Shown: positions 50,398-59,502, counted from the stretch's first letter. The stretch: 59,648 nucleotides of DNA from Halothiobacillus sp. (GCA_011389965.1 JAABTF010000009.1:1-59648), one strand, 5' to 3'. Program-made: numbers and translations. The notes: generated by a model from the sequence alone, not told the origin.

Positions 50398-51312
50398 TCA
50401 GCGGGAGTCTCGGCGGGACAGTACCTCGGCATACACCTGATTGCGGGAGAGCGCGGTTGTGCGCGACACCACTCGGGCAATCGTCTTGGGCGCGACACCT
50501 TCCTCGATCAGCGCATCGATCAGGGCATCGGCCGACGCCCCGGCCGGGCTGGCCGAGGTTTCCGGCGACGGGGGACCGATCAGGATCACGAATTCGCCTC
50601 GGGCGGGAATTTCCCCCTCAGCCAGTTGCCGGCAGAGGCTTGCCAGGGTGCCCGAGGCGATCTGCTCGAAACGCTTGGTCAACTCCCGCGCCAACACCGC
50701 CGGGCGCTCGCTACCCAGTCGATCGGCGCAGTCCGCCATGCTTTTGACGATCCGGTGCGGCGCTTCGTAGAAGCTTAAGGTGGCCTCAAGCTTTGCCAAG
50801 GCACCCAGCCGGTTGCGGCGGCCCTTGCCCTGCGCGGGGAGAAATCCCTCGAACCAGAAAGGCCGAGTGGGCAAGCCAGATGCGCTCAGAGCGGCAATGG
50901 CCGCCGAGGCACCCGGAATCGGCGAAACCACCACCCCGGCCTCGACCAGCACCGAGACCAATATCTGACCGGGGTCGCTGATGGCCGGGGTGCCGGCGTC
51001 GCTGATCAACGCCGCGGAACACCCCGCCAGCAGGCGATCGCGCAGTGCCTGACTGGCACCGCGCTCGTTATGTTCATGCAGCGCGAGCAACTCCTTGCGC
51101 ACTCCCAAGTGGTCGAGCAGCACCCGGGCATGACGCGTGTCTTCACAGGCAATCAGGTCGACCCCCCGCAACACCGAAGCAGCCCGCTCCGTGATATCCG
51201 CCAGGTTGCCGATCGGCGTGGCCACGACGTACAAGTGGCCGGGCTCCACCCAGCGCCCCCGGCTCGCCCCTGCATCGTTCTCGCCGCCCTCACCCGCATT
51301 CAGACTGGACAT
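50398..51312 (-). CDS. rsmI: 16S rRNA 2'-O-ribose C1402 methyltransferase
   Basis: A 304-residue SAM-dependent tetrapyrrole-methylase-fold enzyme that modifies C1402 of 16S rRNA. Family blocks are LYVVATPIGNLADITERA, DLIACEDTRHARVLLDHLG, ALISDAGTPAISDPG and FYEAPHRIVKSMADC. ATG 51312 is used here. However, a near-consensus promoter ends only three bases before that ATG, so translation may start inside, for example at GTG 51249 just ahead of the conserved block with a GGGGG stretch upstream. It diverges from lpoA, matching yraL-yraM in Escherichia coli. Confidence 0.93.
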   Translation of the reverse strand: MSSLNAGEGGENDAGASRGRWVEPGHLYVVATPIGNLADITERAASVLRGVDLIACEDTRHARVLLDHLGVRKELLALHEHNERGASQALRDRLLAGCSAALISDAGTPAISDPGQILVSVLVEAGVVVSPIPGASAAIAALSASGLPTRPFWFEGFLPAQGKGRRNRLGALAKLEATLSFYEAPHRIVKSMADCADRLGSERPAVLARELTKRFEQIASGTLASLCRQLAEGEIPARGEFVILIGPPSPETSASPAGASADALIDALIEEGVAPKTIARVVSRTTALSRNQVYAEVLSRRDSR

Positions 51313-51315
51313 TTC

Positions 51316-51343
51316 GTTATACTCACTCCGCAATTTATGTCAT
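51316..51343 (-). promoter_or_regulatory. predicted sigma-70 promoter of rsmI
   Basis: On the minus strand ATGACA (51338-51343, five of six matches) and TATAAC (51316-51321, five of six) are 16 bases apart. The expected transcription start falls at or inside the first codons of the ORF. This implies either a leaderless transcript or a downstream start codon. Confidence 0.55.
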
Positions 51344-51412
51344 CGGCCGCCCGACCCGCCTGCCGGCCGGGAGCGCACCACCCACCCAGGACAGATGCCG
51401 GAGACGGACTGC

Positions 51413-53404
51413 ATGTCGATACGTCAATACCCGCACCCCCACCGGGACACCCCAGCGATCACACCACGGCCAAGGCATCTCCGCACCCTGGCCGGCCGTG
51501 CCGCCGGCTTGGCCGCCATTGGCATGCTCCTGCTCGCCGGCTGTGCCCAGATGCCCACCTCGGTGGACAAGAGCGAGCGGGCCGCAGCGCAGGCGCAGAT
51601 CGACCAGGCGATAGAGCAGGCCGACCCGGCCGCGCTCGCCCGGGCCCGCATGGATCTCTCCCGGGCACTGGCGGGCACGGCTCGGGCCCAACAGCAACTC
51701 GCGGCCATCGAGACCGCCGTGGACGCCCACGAGATGGCACTGGCCCGCGAACTCTACCAGCAGGCGGACTCCCGGGGGCAGTGGACGAACATCGACAGCC
51801 GCCGCGCGGCGATCGCCCGGGGCGTGGGGCAGTGGAGCCAGGGCGAGCTTGACGCGGCCATGCACACCATCCGCAACCTGCCATTGCCCCTGGGTATCGA
51901 CGTCGAACGCCGCCGGCTGCTGCTTCTCGGCGCCCTGAATGCCGAAGCCGGCAACCCCCTTGCCGCGATTCGCTATTACACGGCCGTCGATGATCAGTTC
52001 AGCGGTCGTTGGCTCGAGCAGAATCATGCCCGGATTTGGGATCTGCTTACCCAACTGGATGCCAACCGCTTGGCGAACGAGGCCGAACAGGCCGCCGACG
52101 CCGAACGTTCCGGCTGGTTCGAACTGGCCTTGACCTACCGTCGGCAGCCGGGCCAAGTCGACGACTGGATCGACCGCAATTCGACCCACCCGGCGGTCCA
52201 GAGCGGTTTTGTCGAGATGCTGACTACGGAGAAGGCCATCAGCACGATCCGCTCGCCGCGCGCCTCAGGCCCGATTGCCGTCCTGCTGCCAGAAGACGAG
52301 CGTTACGCCGCCATCAGCCGGGAGATCCGGCAAGGGATCGAATACAGCCGAGAGACCTCGGCCATTGACCTCGACCGCGAGTTGATCCAAATCGATACCG
52401 GCACCACCCTTTTGGGCGCCCAGGCGGCGCTCGAACAGGCACAGAGAGCCAAGGCGGCGGTGATCATCGGTCCACTGCTCAAGAAGCAGATCGGGGCTCT
52501 AGCAAGCCTGCCTGACGATGGCCCTCTCGCCATCGCCCTCAACACCCCCGCGGAGGATATGCCGCTGCCACGAGGGGTGATCAGCTACTCGCTTTCTCCC
52601 GAACAAGATGCAGCCGCGGTCGCCGCACGCATGTTGGCCGCGGGGCATCGGCGCGTCGTGGTTTTTGCGGCCAGCAACCCGCTCGGTCAACGGGCCGGGT
52701 CGACCTTCACCGAGGAGTTCACCCTGCAAGGCGGGGAAGTCGTGGACAGGGAAACCTTCGCGACCGACCAGACGGATTTCTCCACCGAGCTTCGTTCCCT
52801 GCTGCAGGTGGAAACCGAGGAAGACGGCCCTTTTCAACCCGAGATCCGCGATGACGTCGATGCGATCTTCATCGCCTCGAGCGGCAGCGAGCTCTCCCTG
52901 GTGGTACCGCAGCTCGACTATTTCGGCGCCGAGGACCTGCCTCGCTATTCGCTGGGACTAACCTATTCGGGCAACCGGGACCCCCAAGGTGACGCAGACA
53001 AGGATGGGGTGATCATCCCGATCGCCCCGCTGCTGCTCGCGAGCACTGCCGGTCCCGACCACCCGCTGCGCAGCCCTTACGAGCGCGCCCAGCTGGCCGG
53101 TTCTCTGCCCCGGCTATTCGCCTTCGGAGCAGATGCCGCCCGGTTGGCCTCGCGAGTCGACACCCTGCTCAAAGGCGGGGTGGTCGCCGGCTTTACCGGT
53201 GACCTCTCCGTCACGTCCACGGGCCTGGTTCATCGCGAGCCCCACTGGGGGCAGTTTCAGGATGGATTGCTGCAGCCGGTGGAGCCGGTTCAGGAGGACG
53301 GACTCCCCGCGTCACCGGTTGACCCGAACCAGATGCAGCCATTATCCGGATCCGCAAATGAGGGGCTGCCGACGGCCCACACCTCGCAACCGGGCGAGGA
53401 GTAG
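51413..53404 (+). CDS. lpoA: outer-membrane lipoprotein LpoA, activator of PBP1a
   Basis: A 663-residue lipoprotein that stimulates the peptidoglycan synthase PBP1a from the outer membrane. The N-terminus is unusually long and Pro/His-rich before the signal helix, ending in the lipobox LLLAGC with Cys44; Ala follows the Cys, so outer-membrane sorting is expected. An N-terminal TPR-like helical half (about 55-260) precedes a C-terminal periplasmic-binding-protein fold (about 275-600: GPIAVLLPEDERYAAISREI, GLTYSGNRDPQGDAD). ATG 51413 has GGAG nine bases upstream; ATG 51395 is an alternative with AGGA closer than usual. The order lpoA-yraN-SIS is conserved. Confidence 0.92.
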   Translation: MSIRQYPHPHRDTPAITPRPRHLRTLAGRAAGLAAIGMLLLAGCAQMPTSVDKSERAAAQAQIDQAIEQADPAALARARMDLSRALAGTARAQQQLAAIETAVDAHEMALARELYQQADSRGQWTNIDSRRAAIARGVGQWSQGELDAAMHTIRNLPLPLGIDVERRRLLLLGALNAEAGNPLAAIRYYTAVDDQFSGRWLEQNHARIWDLLTQLDANRLANEAEQAADAERSGWFELALTYRRQPGQVDDWIDRNSTHPAVQSGFVEMLTTEKAISTIRSPRASGPIAVLLPEDERYAAISREIRQGIEYSRETSAIDLDRELIQIDTGTTLLGAQAALEQAQRAKAAVIIGPLLKKQIGALASLPDDGPLAIALNTPAEDMPLPRGVISYSLSPEQDAAAVAARMLAAGHRRVVVFAASNPLGQRAGSTFTEEFTLQGGEVVDRETFATDQTDFSTELRSLLQVETEEDGPFQPEIRDDVDAIFIASSGSELSLVVPQLDYFGAEDLPRYSLGLTYSGNRDPQGDADKDGVIIPIAPLLLASTAGPDHPLRSPYERAQLAGSLPRLFAFGADAARLASRVDTLLKGGVVAGFTGDLSVTSTGLVHREPHWGQFQDGLLQPVEPVQEDGLPASPVDPNQMQPLSGSANEGLPTAHTSQPGEE

Positions 53405-53411
53405 ACCTGCC

Positions 53412-53834
53412 GTGTCATTGGACGGCAAGGGCACCATCAAGCACTGGTGGGACAAGCGTCCGACACGTTGGACGGGAACGCGACAGTCGCGGGGACAGCA
53501 AGCCGAGCGTCTGGCGCGACGCCACTTGGAGCAGGCCGGGCTACAGCATCTGCAATCCAACGCCCGCGCCGGGCGCGGCGAGATCGATTTGATCATGCGT
53601 GAGTGCGACACGCTGGTATTCGTCGAGGTGCGCGCCCGCGGCCAGGAGGCCCTGGTCACGGCTGCCGAGAGCCTTTCGACCCGCAAATGCGCCAAGGTCC
53701 GCGACACCGCCCAGCGGCTGATCACTTCACAACCCGGCTGGCAGTCGATGTACTGTCGCTTTGACGTGATCGCCGTGACCATCCCCGATGATCACGGGCC
53801 GGCAGCCGTAGAATGGCTGGTCGACGCCTTTTGA
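53412..53834 (+). CDS. yraN: YraN family (UPF0102) nuclease-like protein
   Basis: A 140-residue restriction-endonuclease-like-fold protein. The core is GQQAERLARRHLEQAGLQ, then NARAGRGEIDLIMRE and TLVFVEVRARG, which together give the E...D...ExR pattern seen in Holliday-junction resolvase-like nucleases (GEIDLI and FVEVR). The start is GTG at 53412, seven bases after lpoA; the ORF upstream overlaps lpoA in another frame and is not used. The function is not established experimentally for the family. Confidence 0.9.
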   Translation: MSLDGKGTIKHWWDKRPTRWTGTRQSRGQQAERLARRHLEQAGLQHLQSNARAGRGEIDLIMRECDTLVFVEVRARGQEALVTAAESLSTRKCAKVRDTAQRLITSQPGWQSMYCRFDVIAVTIPDDHGPAAVEWLVDAF

Positions 53835-53900
53835 TCAACGTGAAACGCGGCGAGCGATGACTGCCGAAACCACCTGCACCACGCCACGGAAACGACCTGC

Positions 53901-54464
53901 ATGAGCGAGATTCTCGACGGCCTGAAACAACGCATCGGCAATGACCTGACCGAGATCGGTGACCTGCTGGAGCAGGCATCGCCCCAGGCACTGGAGGCGG
54001 CCGGCGTGATTCTCACCGCGGTGCTCAACGGCCAGCGGGTTCTGGCCTGCGGGGCACGCGAGCGCAACGACCTGGCCCACTACTTCGCCCGTCTGATGAC
54101 CGGGCAGTTCGAACATCCCCGTCCCGGGCTGCCCGTCGCCGCCCTCTCGGATTATCCCGGGGGCAAGGAGCCGTTCGCCAAGTCGATCCGGGCACTGGGT
54201 GCCCAGCACGATGTCATGCTGGTGATCGCGCGGCATGCCGTGGAAGGCATCCAGCCGGCCCTGCGCGCCGCCCACGAGCGCGATATGCAGGTGGTGGTTA
54301 TCTCTGCCGGCTCCGAGGAACTGATCGCACCGCAACTGCACAGTCAGGACCGGCTGATCTGCGTGGCGACCGAGCGTCCCGGGATTGCCTACGAGGCGCA
54401 ACTCAAGATCGTGCATACGCTGGTCGACCTGGTCGACCGCCAACTGCTGGGCCTGACGGACTGA
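53901..54464 (+). CDS. degenerate SIS-domain protein, DiaA/GmhA-like
   Basis: A 187-residue SIS-fold protein in the position of yraO/diaA. The overall fold is recognisable (ILTAVLNGQRVLACGARERN, then LAHYFARLMTGQFEHPRPGLP, FAKSIRALGAQHDVMLVIAR and ALRAAHERDMQVVVISAG). But the phosphosugar loops are gone: GNGGSA is GARERN (51-56), STSGNS is ARHAVE, and the TTD...AIAND segment is shortened. It therefore cannot be a normal sedoheptulose-7-phosphate isomerase. DiaA itself is a non-catalytic SIS protein that binds DnaA, which by position is the best guess, but this copy is more eroded than Escherichia coli DiaA. Confidence 0.82.
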   Translation: MSEILDGLKQRIGNDLTEIGDLLEQASPQALEAAGVILTAVLNGQRVLACGARERNDLAHYFARLMTGQFEHPRPGLPVAALSDYPGGKEPFAKSIRALGAQHDVMLVIARHAVEGIQPALRAAHERDMQVVVISAGSEELIAPQLHSQDRLICVATERPGIAYEAQLKIVHTLVDLVDRQLLGLTD

Positions 54465-54466
54465 TC

Positions 54467-55876
54467 ATGACTGCACTCGACGAACTGGGCCGTCATCTGG
54501 CCGACCACCTCCCTGCGGACCGGCTCGCGACGGACGCCGGCTCGACCTGGGCCTACGGGATGGACAACAGCCGAGTGCACCACGCGCCCGGCCTGGTGGT
54601 CTTCCCCGATAGCCATGCCGAGGTGACCGAGGTCATGCGTGCGGCCGCGCGATTCCGGGTGCCGGTGACCACCCGGGGACGCGGCACCGGCACGGCCGGT
54701 GGATCGGTCCCCATCGACGGCGGCATCGTGCTGGTCACCGACCGCATGACCCGGGTGATCGATTTTCGCCCGGAGGACCGTCTGATCGTGGTCGAGGCCG
54801 GCCTGATCAACGCGGATCTGCAGCGCATCGTGGGCGAAAAGGGCTTTTTCTGGCCTCCGGACCCGACCAGCAACGCCCTGTGCACCATCGGTGGCAACCT
54901 GGGTTGCAACGCCGCCGGCCCGCACGCGGTCAAGTACGGCACCACCCGTGAGAACGTCCTCGGCCTGCGCGCGGTGGGCGGTGAGGGACAGACCATCAAG
55001 GCGGGCTCGCAGACCACCAAGGGCGTGGTCGGCCACGACCTCACCCGACTGCTGATCGGCTCGGAAGGCACCCTGGGCGTGATCACGGAAGCCACGCTCA
55101 AGCTGACCCCCCTGCCGGAGACCCGCCGGCTGCTGCGGGCCTTCTACTCCGAGATGCACACCGCCTCGGCGGCCGTCTCGCGAGTGATGGCCCAGCCGGC
55201 CACCCCCGCGGCGATAGAGTTCATCGACGGCAACGCCCTCGACCTGTTGCGTCGCAATTCGCGGGTCGACATCCCCGCAGCGGCGGGCGCCATGCTGATG
55301 ATCGAGGTCGACGGCGACGACACGGGCATTGAAGCCCTGGTTAAGCGAATCGTGACAGCCGCCCGCGGCGGCGACCCGCAGGTCGACATTGCCGTGGCCG
55401 AAACCGCCGAGGAACAGGCCAGCCTCTGGGCGGCGCGCAAGGCACTGTCGCCCACCCTCCGACAGGTCGCGCCGAAGAAGATCAACGAAGACGTGGTGGT
55501 CCCGGTTTCGCGCATCCCCCACTTGATCGAGACGCTCGACGAGATTGCCGCACGCCACCGGATCACCATCGTCAGTTTCGGCCACGCCGGCAACGGCAAC
55601 ATCCATGTCAACCTGCTGGTCAATCCCGACGACCCCACGGAGATGGTGGCCGCCGAAACGGCCCTCACGGAGGTCTTCGACGCCGTGCTGGCGCTCGACG
55701 GCACCCTCTCCGGCGAACACGGCATCGGTTACGTCAAACGCGACTTCGTCGCCCGGGAAATCCCGGCCGAGAGTCTGGCCCTCATGCAGGGCATCAAGCG
55801 GGTGTTCGACCCGCTGGGCATCCTCAATCCTCACAAGAAGCTACCGGACCCACCGGCATCGAACGCCAGTCGCTGA
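54467..55876 (+). CDS. FAD-linked oxidase, GlcD/D-lactate dehydrogenase type
   Basis: A 469-residue VAO-family flavoprotein that oxidises a 2-hydroxy acid such as D-lactate, glycolate or D-2-hydroxyglutarate. The FAD-binding part has PGLVVFPDSHAEVTEVMRAA, TTRGRGTGTAGGSVP and PPDPTSNALCTIGGNLGCNA. The C-terminal catalytic cap has VSFGHAGNGNIHVNLL and SGEHGIGYVKRDF, with the histidines expected for this group. No iron-sulfur cysteine pairs are seen, so it is not the fused Dld-II form. It starts two bases after the SIS gene and occupies the place where yraP/dolP lies in Escherichia coli. The substrate is unresolved. Confidence 0.9.
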   Translation: MTALDELGRHLADHLPADRLATDAGSTWAYGMDNSRVHHAPGLVVFPDSHAEVTEVMRAAARFRVPVTTRGRGTGTAGGSVPIDGGIVLVTDRMTRVIDFRPEDRLIVVEAGLINADLQRIVGEKGFFWPPDPTSNALCTIGGNLGCNAAGPHAVKYGTTRENVLGLRAVGGEGQTIKAGSQTTKGVVGHDLTRLLIGSEGTLGVITEATLKLTPLPETRRLLRAFYSEMHTASAAVSRVMAQPATPAAIEFIDGNALDLLRRNSRVDIPAAAGAMLMIEVDGDDTGIEALVKRIVTAARGGDPQVDIAVAETAEEQASLWAARKALSPTLRQVAPKKINEDVVVPVSRIPHLIETLDEIAARHRITIVSFGHAGNGNIHVNLLVNPDDPTEMVAAETALTEVFDAVLALDGTLSGEHGIGYVKRDFVAREIPAESLALMQGIKRVFDPLGILNPHKKLPDPPASNASR

Positions 55877-55921
55877 CTCTGTGGCAGACTGTCCCCCTAC
55901 CCGAACACCGTCCGCCCCATG

Positions 55922-55928
55922 GGAGGAG
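55922..55928 (+). promoter_or_regulatory. Shine-Dalgarno sequence that favours a TTG start for the ypjD-like gene
   Basis: GGAGGAG sits eight bases before TTG 55937, in frame with the ORF. The upstream ATG at 55919 has no comparable site before it. The SD lies inside the ORF's longer version, which argues that the TTG is the real start. Confidence 0.6.
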
Positions 55929-55936
55929 ATTCCGAC

Positions 55937-56758
55937 TTGGACCACAGCGTGACATTTCTCGCCAGCGCCACCATCACCGGCTTCGTCCTCGCCACTCTCC
56001 TGTTGCTGATCGACCAGTCGCAGCGGCTCGAGCGAGTCTCCCTGCGCCTGCCGGCACTGCTGATCGCCAGCGCCGCCCTGGTCGGGCAAGGCGCCCTGCT
56101 CTACCGACTGGGCGTGCACACCGACCCCGCGGCACTCAACCTGACCGTGCTCAACGCCCTGGCGGCGGTGCTCGGCCTGGCCAGCGCCATCACCGTGGTC
56201 AGCAGCTTTCGCGAACGGGTGGAAGGCATCGCGGTGGTACTGCTGCCCACCACGGCATTGACGGTTTTCCTGACCGTTTTCGTGCCCGAGTCCAACGTAC
56301 CCATCCAGACCGGCGAGATGGCGCTCGATGCCCACATCCTGATCTCCCTGGCCGCCTACGCCCTGCTCACGCTCGCCGCACTGCAGGGCGTCATGCTGCT
56401 ATTGCAGCACCGTGCCCTGCACGGACATCAACCTGCCGGCTGGATTCGCCGGCTGCCCCCGATGGAGTCGGTGGAGCAACTGATGTTCCGCTTTATCGTG
56501 ATCGGCTTTCTGCTGCTCACCTTGGCGCTGGTAACCGGCTTTCTGTTCTTCGAGAACATCTTTGCCCAGCACCTGGCCCACAAGACCGCGCTATCGGTAA
56601 TTGCCTGGGTCGTCTTCGCCGTACTGCTGGTCGGTCGGCATGTGGCGGGCTGGCGCGGCCGAACGGCGGTGCAGTGGACGCTGGCGGGCTTTATCCTGAT
56701 GGGCCTGGCCTATTTCGGCAGCAAGATCGTGCTGGAATGGATCCTCGACATTCCCTGA
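55937..56758 (+). CDS. YpjD/CcsA-like inner-membrane protein
   Basis: A 273-residue protein with about eight membrane helices (for example ASATITGFVLATLLLLID and LMFRFIVIGFLLLTLALVTG). It matches the cytochrome-c-assembly/HemX-like family represented by YpjD, next to the CNNM gene as in the Escherichia coli ypjD-yfjD pair. The tryptophan-rich WWD haem-handling motif of true CcsA/CcmC is absent, so cytochrome c assembly is unlikely. Homologues have been linked to magnesium/cobalt transport, which would fit the neighbour. Start TTG 55937 is chosen for its strong SD; ATG 55919 would add six residues. Confidence 0.85.
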   Translation: MDHSVTFLASATITGFVLATLLLLIDQSQRLERVSLRLPALLIASAALVGQGALLYRLGVHTDPAALNLTVLNALAAVLGLASAITVVSSFRERVEGIAVVLLPTTALTVFLTVFVPESNVPIQTGEMALDAHILISLAAYALLTLAALQGVMLLLQHRALHGHQPAGWIRRLPPMESVEQLMFRFIVIGFLLLTLALVTGFLFFENIFAQHLAHKTALSVIAWVVFAVLLVGRHVAGWRGRTAVQWTLAGFILMGLAYFGSKIVLEWILDIP

Positions 56759-56834
56759 GCATGCGATCCCGCCTCGAAATCCCTGTCACTTGGCCGTACA
56801 CTCCCGGTTGGCACAATCTGAAGCGCAAACACCC

Positions 56835-58106
56835 TTGAACGAGATACCCATCGGTTTTCTCTTCACGGCCTTGGCCGTGTTGATCGTATTGTCCGCATTC
56901 TTCTCCAGCTCGGAGACCGCCCTGATGGCGCTCAACCGCTACCGGTTGCGTCACCTGGCAAAGCAGGGACACAGCGGCGCGTTGCGGGCAACTCGCCTGC
57001 TCGATCAGCCCGACCGGCTGATCGGCCTGATCCTGCTGGGCAACAACTTCGTCAATATCCTAGCCTCCTCGCTGGCCACGGTCATCGGCCTGCGCCTGTT
57101 CGGCGACTCCGGCATCGCCATCGCCACGGGGGCCATGACCTTCCTGCTGCTGATTTTCGGCGAGGTCGCGCCCAAGACCGCCGCAGCCGTCTACCCGGAA
57201 CGATTCGCCTTCCCGGCTTCCTGGGTTTACGCCCTGCTGATCCGCCCCATGCGACCGGTCGTCTGGCTGATCAACTGGATGGCCAACGGCCTGCTCTCAT
57301 TGGTGGGCATGCACCCGCGGGATCGCGGATCGAATGCCCTCAGTCGGGCAGAGCTGCACACCGTGGTGCGCGAATCCGGCCACCGCCTTCCAGATCTCGA
57401 CCAGTCCATGCTGCTCTCGGTTCTCGAACTGGGCCAGGCGAACGTCGAGGACATCATGATCCCGCGTGCGGAAATCGCCGGGGTCGACATTACCCAGGAC
57501 TGGAGTGCCATTCTCGACCAGTTGATCCATGCACCCTTCAGCCGACTGCCGGTGTTCGAAGGATCGGTCGAGCACACCATCGGCATTATCAACGTGCGTC
57601 GTCTGATCGCCCCGTTGATTGACCAGAACCTGACCCTGTCCAAGCTCAAGCGCCGCCTGCGCGAGCCCTACTACGTGCCCGAGGGCACGCCGCTGACCAC
57701 CCAGTTGCTCAACTTCCGTCGCCAGGAGCGCCGTTCGGCACTGGTGGTCGACGAGTACGGCGACATTCAGGGGCTGGTCACGCTCGAGGACATCCTCGAG
57801 GAGATCGTCGGCGAATTCACGACGTCTCCCGATTCCGACCACGAGGGGATCACTCTGCAGGACGACGGCCGCTATATCGTGCGCGGCAATCTGCCGATCC
57901 GCGAGATCAACCGCGAGCTCAAGATAGACCTGCCCACCCAGGAGGCCAGCACACTCAACGGCCTGGTGATCGAACAACTCGAATCGCTGCCCACCGTGGG
58001 GGCTACCGTCGAGCTGCCCGATGCCCATATCGAGGTGCGCACCGTGCGCAAACGGGCGGTCGACACGGCCATGATCACCACCTTCCAGCGCGAGGAGACG
58101 GAGTAG
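56835..58106 (+). CDS. CorB/YfjD-like CNNM-CBS transporter-associated protein
   Basis: A 423-residue HlyC/CorC-family membrane protein, implicated in Mg2+ (and Co2+) export. The N-terminal DUF21/CNNM domain (about 10-190) has SAFFSSSETALMALNRYRL and LILLGNNFVNILASSLATVI plus FGEVAPKTAAAVYPE. A tandem CBS pair (about 200-330) includes DIMIPRAEIAGVD and VVDEYGDIQGLVTLEDILEE. A CorC_HlyC domain closes the protein. It closely matches Escherichia coli YfjD. The start is probably TTG 56835, by alignment to the family N-terminus; an upstream TTG at 56790 cannot be excluded and neither has a good ribosome-binding site. radA follows after three bases. Confidence 0.9.
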   Translation: MNEIPIGFLFTALAVLIVLSAFFSSSETALMALNRYRLRHLAKQGHSGALRATRLLDQPDRLIGLILLGNNFVNILASSLATVIGLRLFGDSGIAIATGAMTFLLLIFGEVAPKTAAAVYPERFAFPASWVYALLIRPMRPVVWLINWMANGLLSLVGMHPRDRGSNALSRAELHTVVRESGHRLPDLDQSMLLSVLELGQANVEDIMIPRAEIAGVDITQDWSAILDQLIHAPFSRLPVFEGSVEHTIGIINVRRLIAPLIDQNLTLSKLKRRLREPYYVPEGTPLTTQLLNFRRQERRSALVVDEYGDIQGLVTLEDILEEIVGEFTTSPDSDHEGITLQDDGRYIVRGNLPIREINRELKIDLPTQEASTLNGLVIEQLESLPTVGATVELPDAHIEVRTVRKRAVDTAMITTFQREETE

Positions 58107-58109
58107 CCG

Positions 58110-59492
58110 ATGGCGAAGAAGAGCCAGACGGCATTCGTCTGCCGTGAGTGTGGCGCAGACCATCCCAAGTGGAGCGGACGCTGCAACGACTGCGGCGCCT
58201 GGAACAGCCTGGCGGAAATGCGCTTGCCGGGCGGTAAGTCCCTGGCGCGCGAGGCGGCCGGTTACGCGGGCGAATCGCCAAGCATCACGGCCATCGGCCA
58301 GGTCGAGGTAAGCGAAACGGCTCGCCAGTCCAGCGGACTGGGTGAACTCGACCGTGTCCTTGGCGGTGGCCTCGTGGCCGGCTCGGTGGTCCTGCTGGGC
58401 GGCGATCCGGGCATCGGCAAGTCCACCCTGTTGCTGCAGACCGTCCTCGGTCTGCAGGATCGGCTCGAGTGCCTGTACATCACCGGCGAGGAATCCCTGC
58501 AACAAGTCGCCTTGCGCGGACAGCGGCTGGGCCACGACCTGGCGGGTCGCGCCGGCGAGCTGACGCTGCTGAGCGAGACGCGGATCGAATCGATCCTCGC
58601 GGCCTGCGCCCAGTCCCTCCCCGCCCTGATGGTGATCGACTCCATCCAGACCCTCTACACCGAGGAGTTGTCCGCCGCGCCTGGTTCGGTCTCCCAGTTG
58701 CGCGAGGCCACCGCCCAGCTGGTGCGTTTTGCCAAGCGCCACGACGTGATCGTGCTGATCGTCGGCCACGTCACCAAGGAAGGCGCGCTGGCCGGCCCCC
58801 GGGTCCTCGAGCACATGGTCGACACGGTGCTCTACTTCGAGGGTGATCCCGGCGCGCGCTTCCGCGTCATTCGCGCGGTCAAGAACCGTTTCGGCGCGGC
58901 CAACGAGGTGGGGGTCTTCGGCATGACCGATCACGGCCTCAAGCCGGTGTCGAACCCGTCGGCGATCTTCCTTTCCCGCCACGAAAAACCCGTACCCGGC
59001 AGCGTGGTAATGGTCACCCGCGAGGGCACCCGGCCGATGCTGGTCGAGGTCCAGGCCCTGGTGGCCGATCACCCCGGCGGCGGCTCGCGGCGTCTGACCG
59101 TTGGCCTGGACCAGAACCGCCTGGCGATGCTGCTGGCGGTGCTGCACCGCCACGGCCAGGTCGCGCTGTTCGACCAGGACGTGTTTCTTAACGTGGTCGG
59201 CGGGGTGCGTGTCAACGAGACCGCCGCCGACCTGGCCAGCCTGATCGCCATGCTCTCGAGTTTCCGCGACCGCCCCCTGCCCCAGGGACTGGTGATCTTC
59301 GGCGAGGTGGGGCTGGCCGGGGAGATCCGGCCGGTGCCCGGCGGGCCCGAGCGCCTGACCGAGGCGGCCAAGCACGGTTTCACCCGCGCCATTGTCCCAC
59401 GGGGCAACAAGCCGCCCAAGCCGCTCGAAGGTCTGGAAGTGATTGCGGTGGGCCATCTGGACGAGGCCATCGAGGCGGTCGACACCTTCTGA
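58110..59492 (+). CDS. radA: DNA repair protein RadA
   Basis: A 460-residue RecA-related protein that promotes branch migration in recombinational repair. The N-terminal C4 zinc finger is FVCRECGADHPKWSGRCNDC (about 10-29). The ATPase has Walker A LLGGDPGIGKSTLL near residue 97 and VIDSIQTLYTEE (Walker B). The RadA-specific KNRFG motif is in AVKNRFGAANEVGVFGM (about 258), and the C-terminal Lon-like domain follows. Length matches the family. It is the third gene of the ypjD-corB-radA group. Confidence 0.97.
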   Translation: MAKKSQTAFVCRECGADHPKWSGRCNDCGAWNSLAEMRLPGGKSLAREAAGYAGESPSITAIGQVEVSETARQSSGLGELDRVLGGGLVAGSVVLLGGDPGIGKSTLLLQTVLGLQDRLECLYITGEESLQQVALRGQRLGHDLAGRAGELTLLSETRIESILAACAQSLPALMVIDSIQTLYTEELSAAPGSVSQLREATAQLVRFAKRHDVIVLIVGHVTKEGALAGPRVLEHMVDTVLYFEGDPGARFRVIRAVKNRFGAANEVGVFGMTDHGLKPVSNPSAIFLSRHEKPVPGSVVMVTREGTRPMLVEVQALVADHPGGGSRRLTVGLDQNRLAMLLAVLHRHGQVALFDQDVFLNVVGGVRVNETAADLASLIAMLSSFRDRPLPQGLVIFGEVGLAGEIRPVPGGPERLTEAAKHGFTRAIVPRGNKPPKPLEGLEVIAVGHLDEAIEAVDTF

Positions 59493-59502
59493 ACCCCGGT
59501 TT

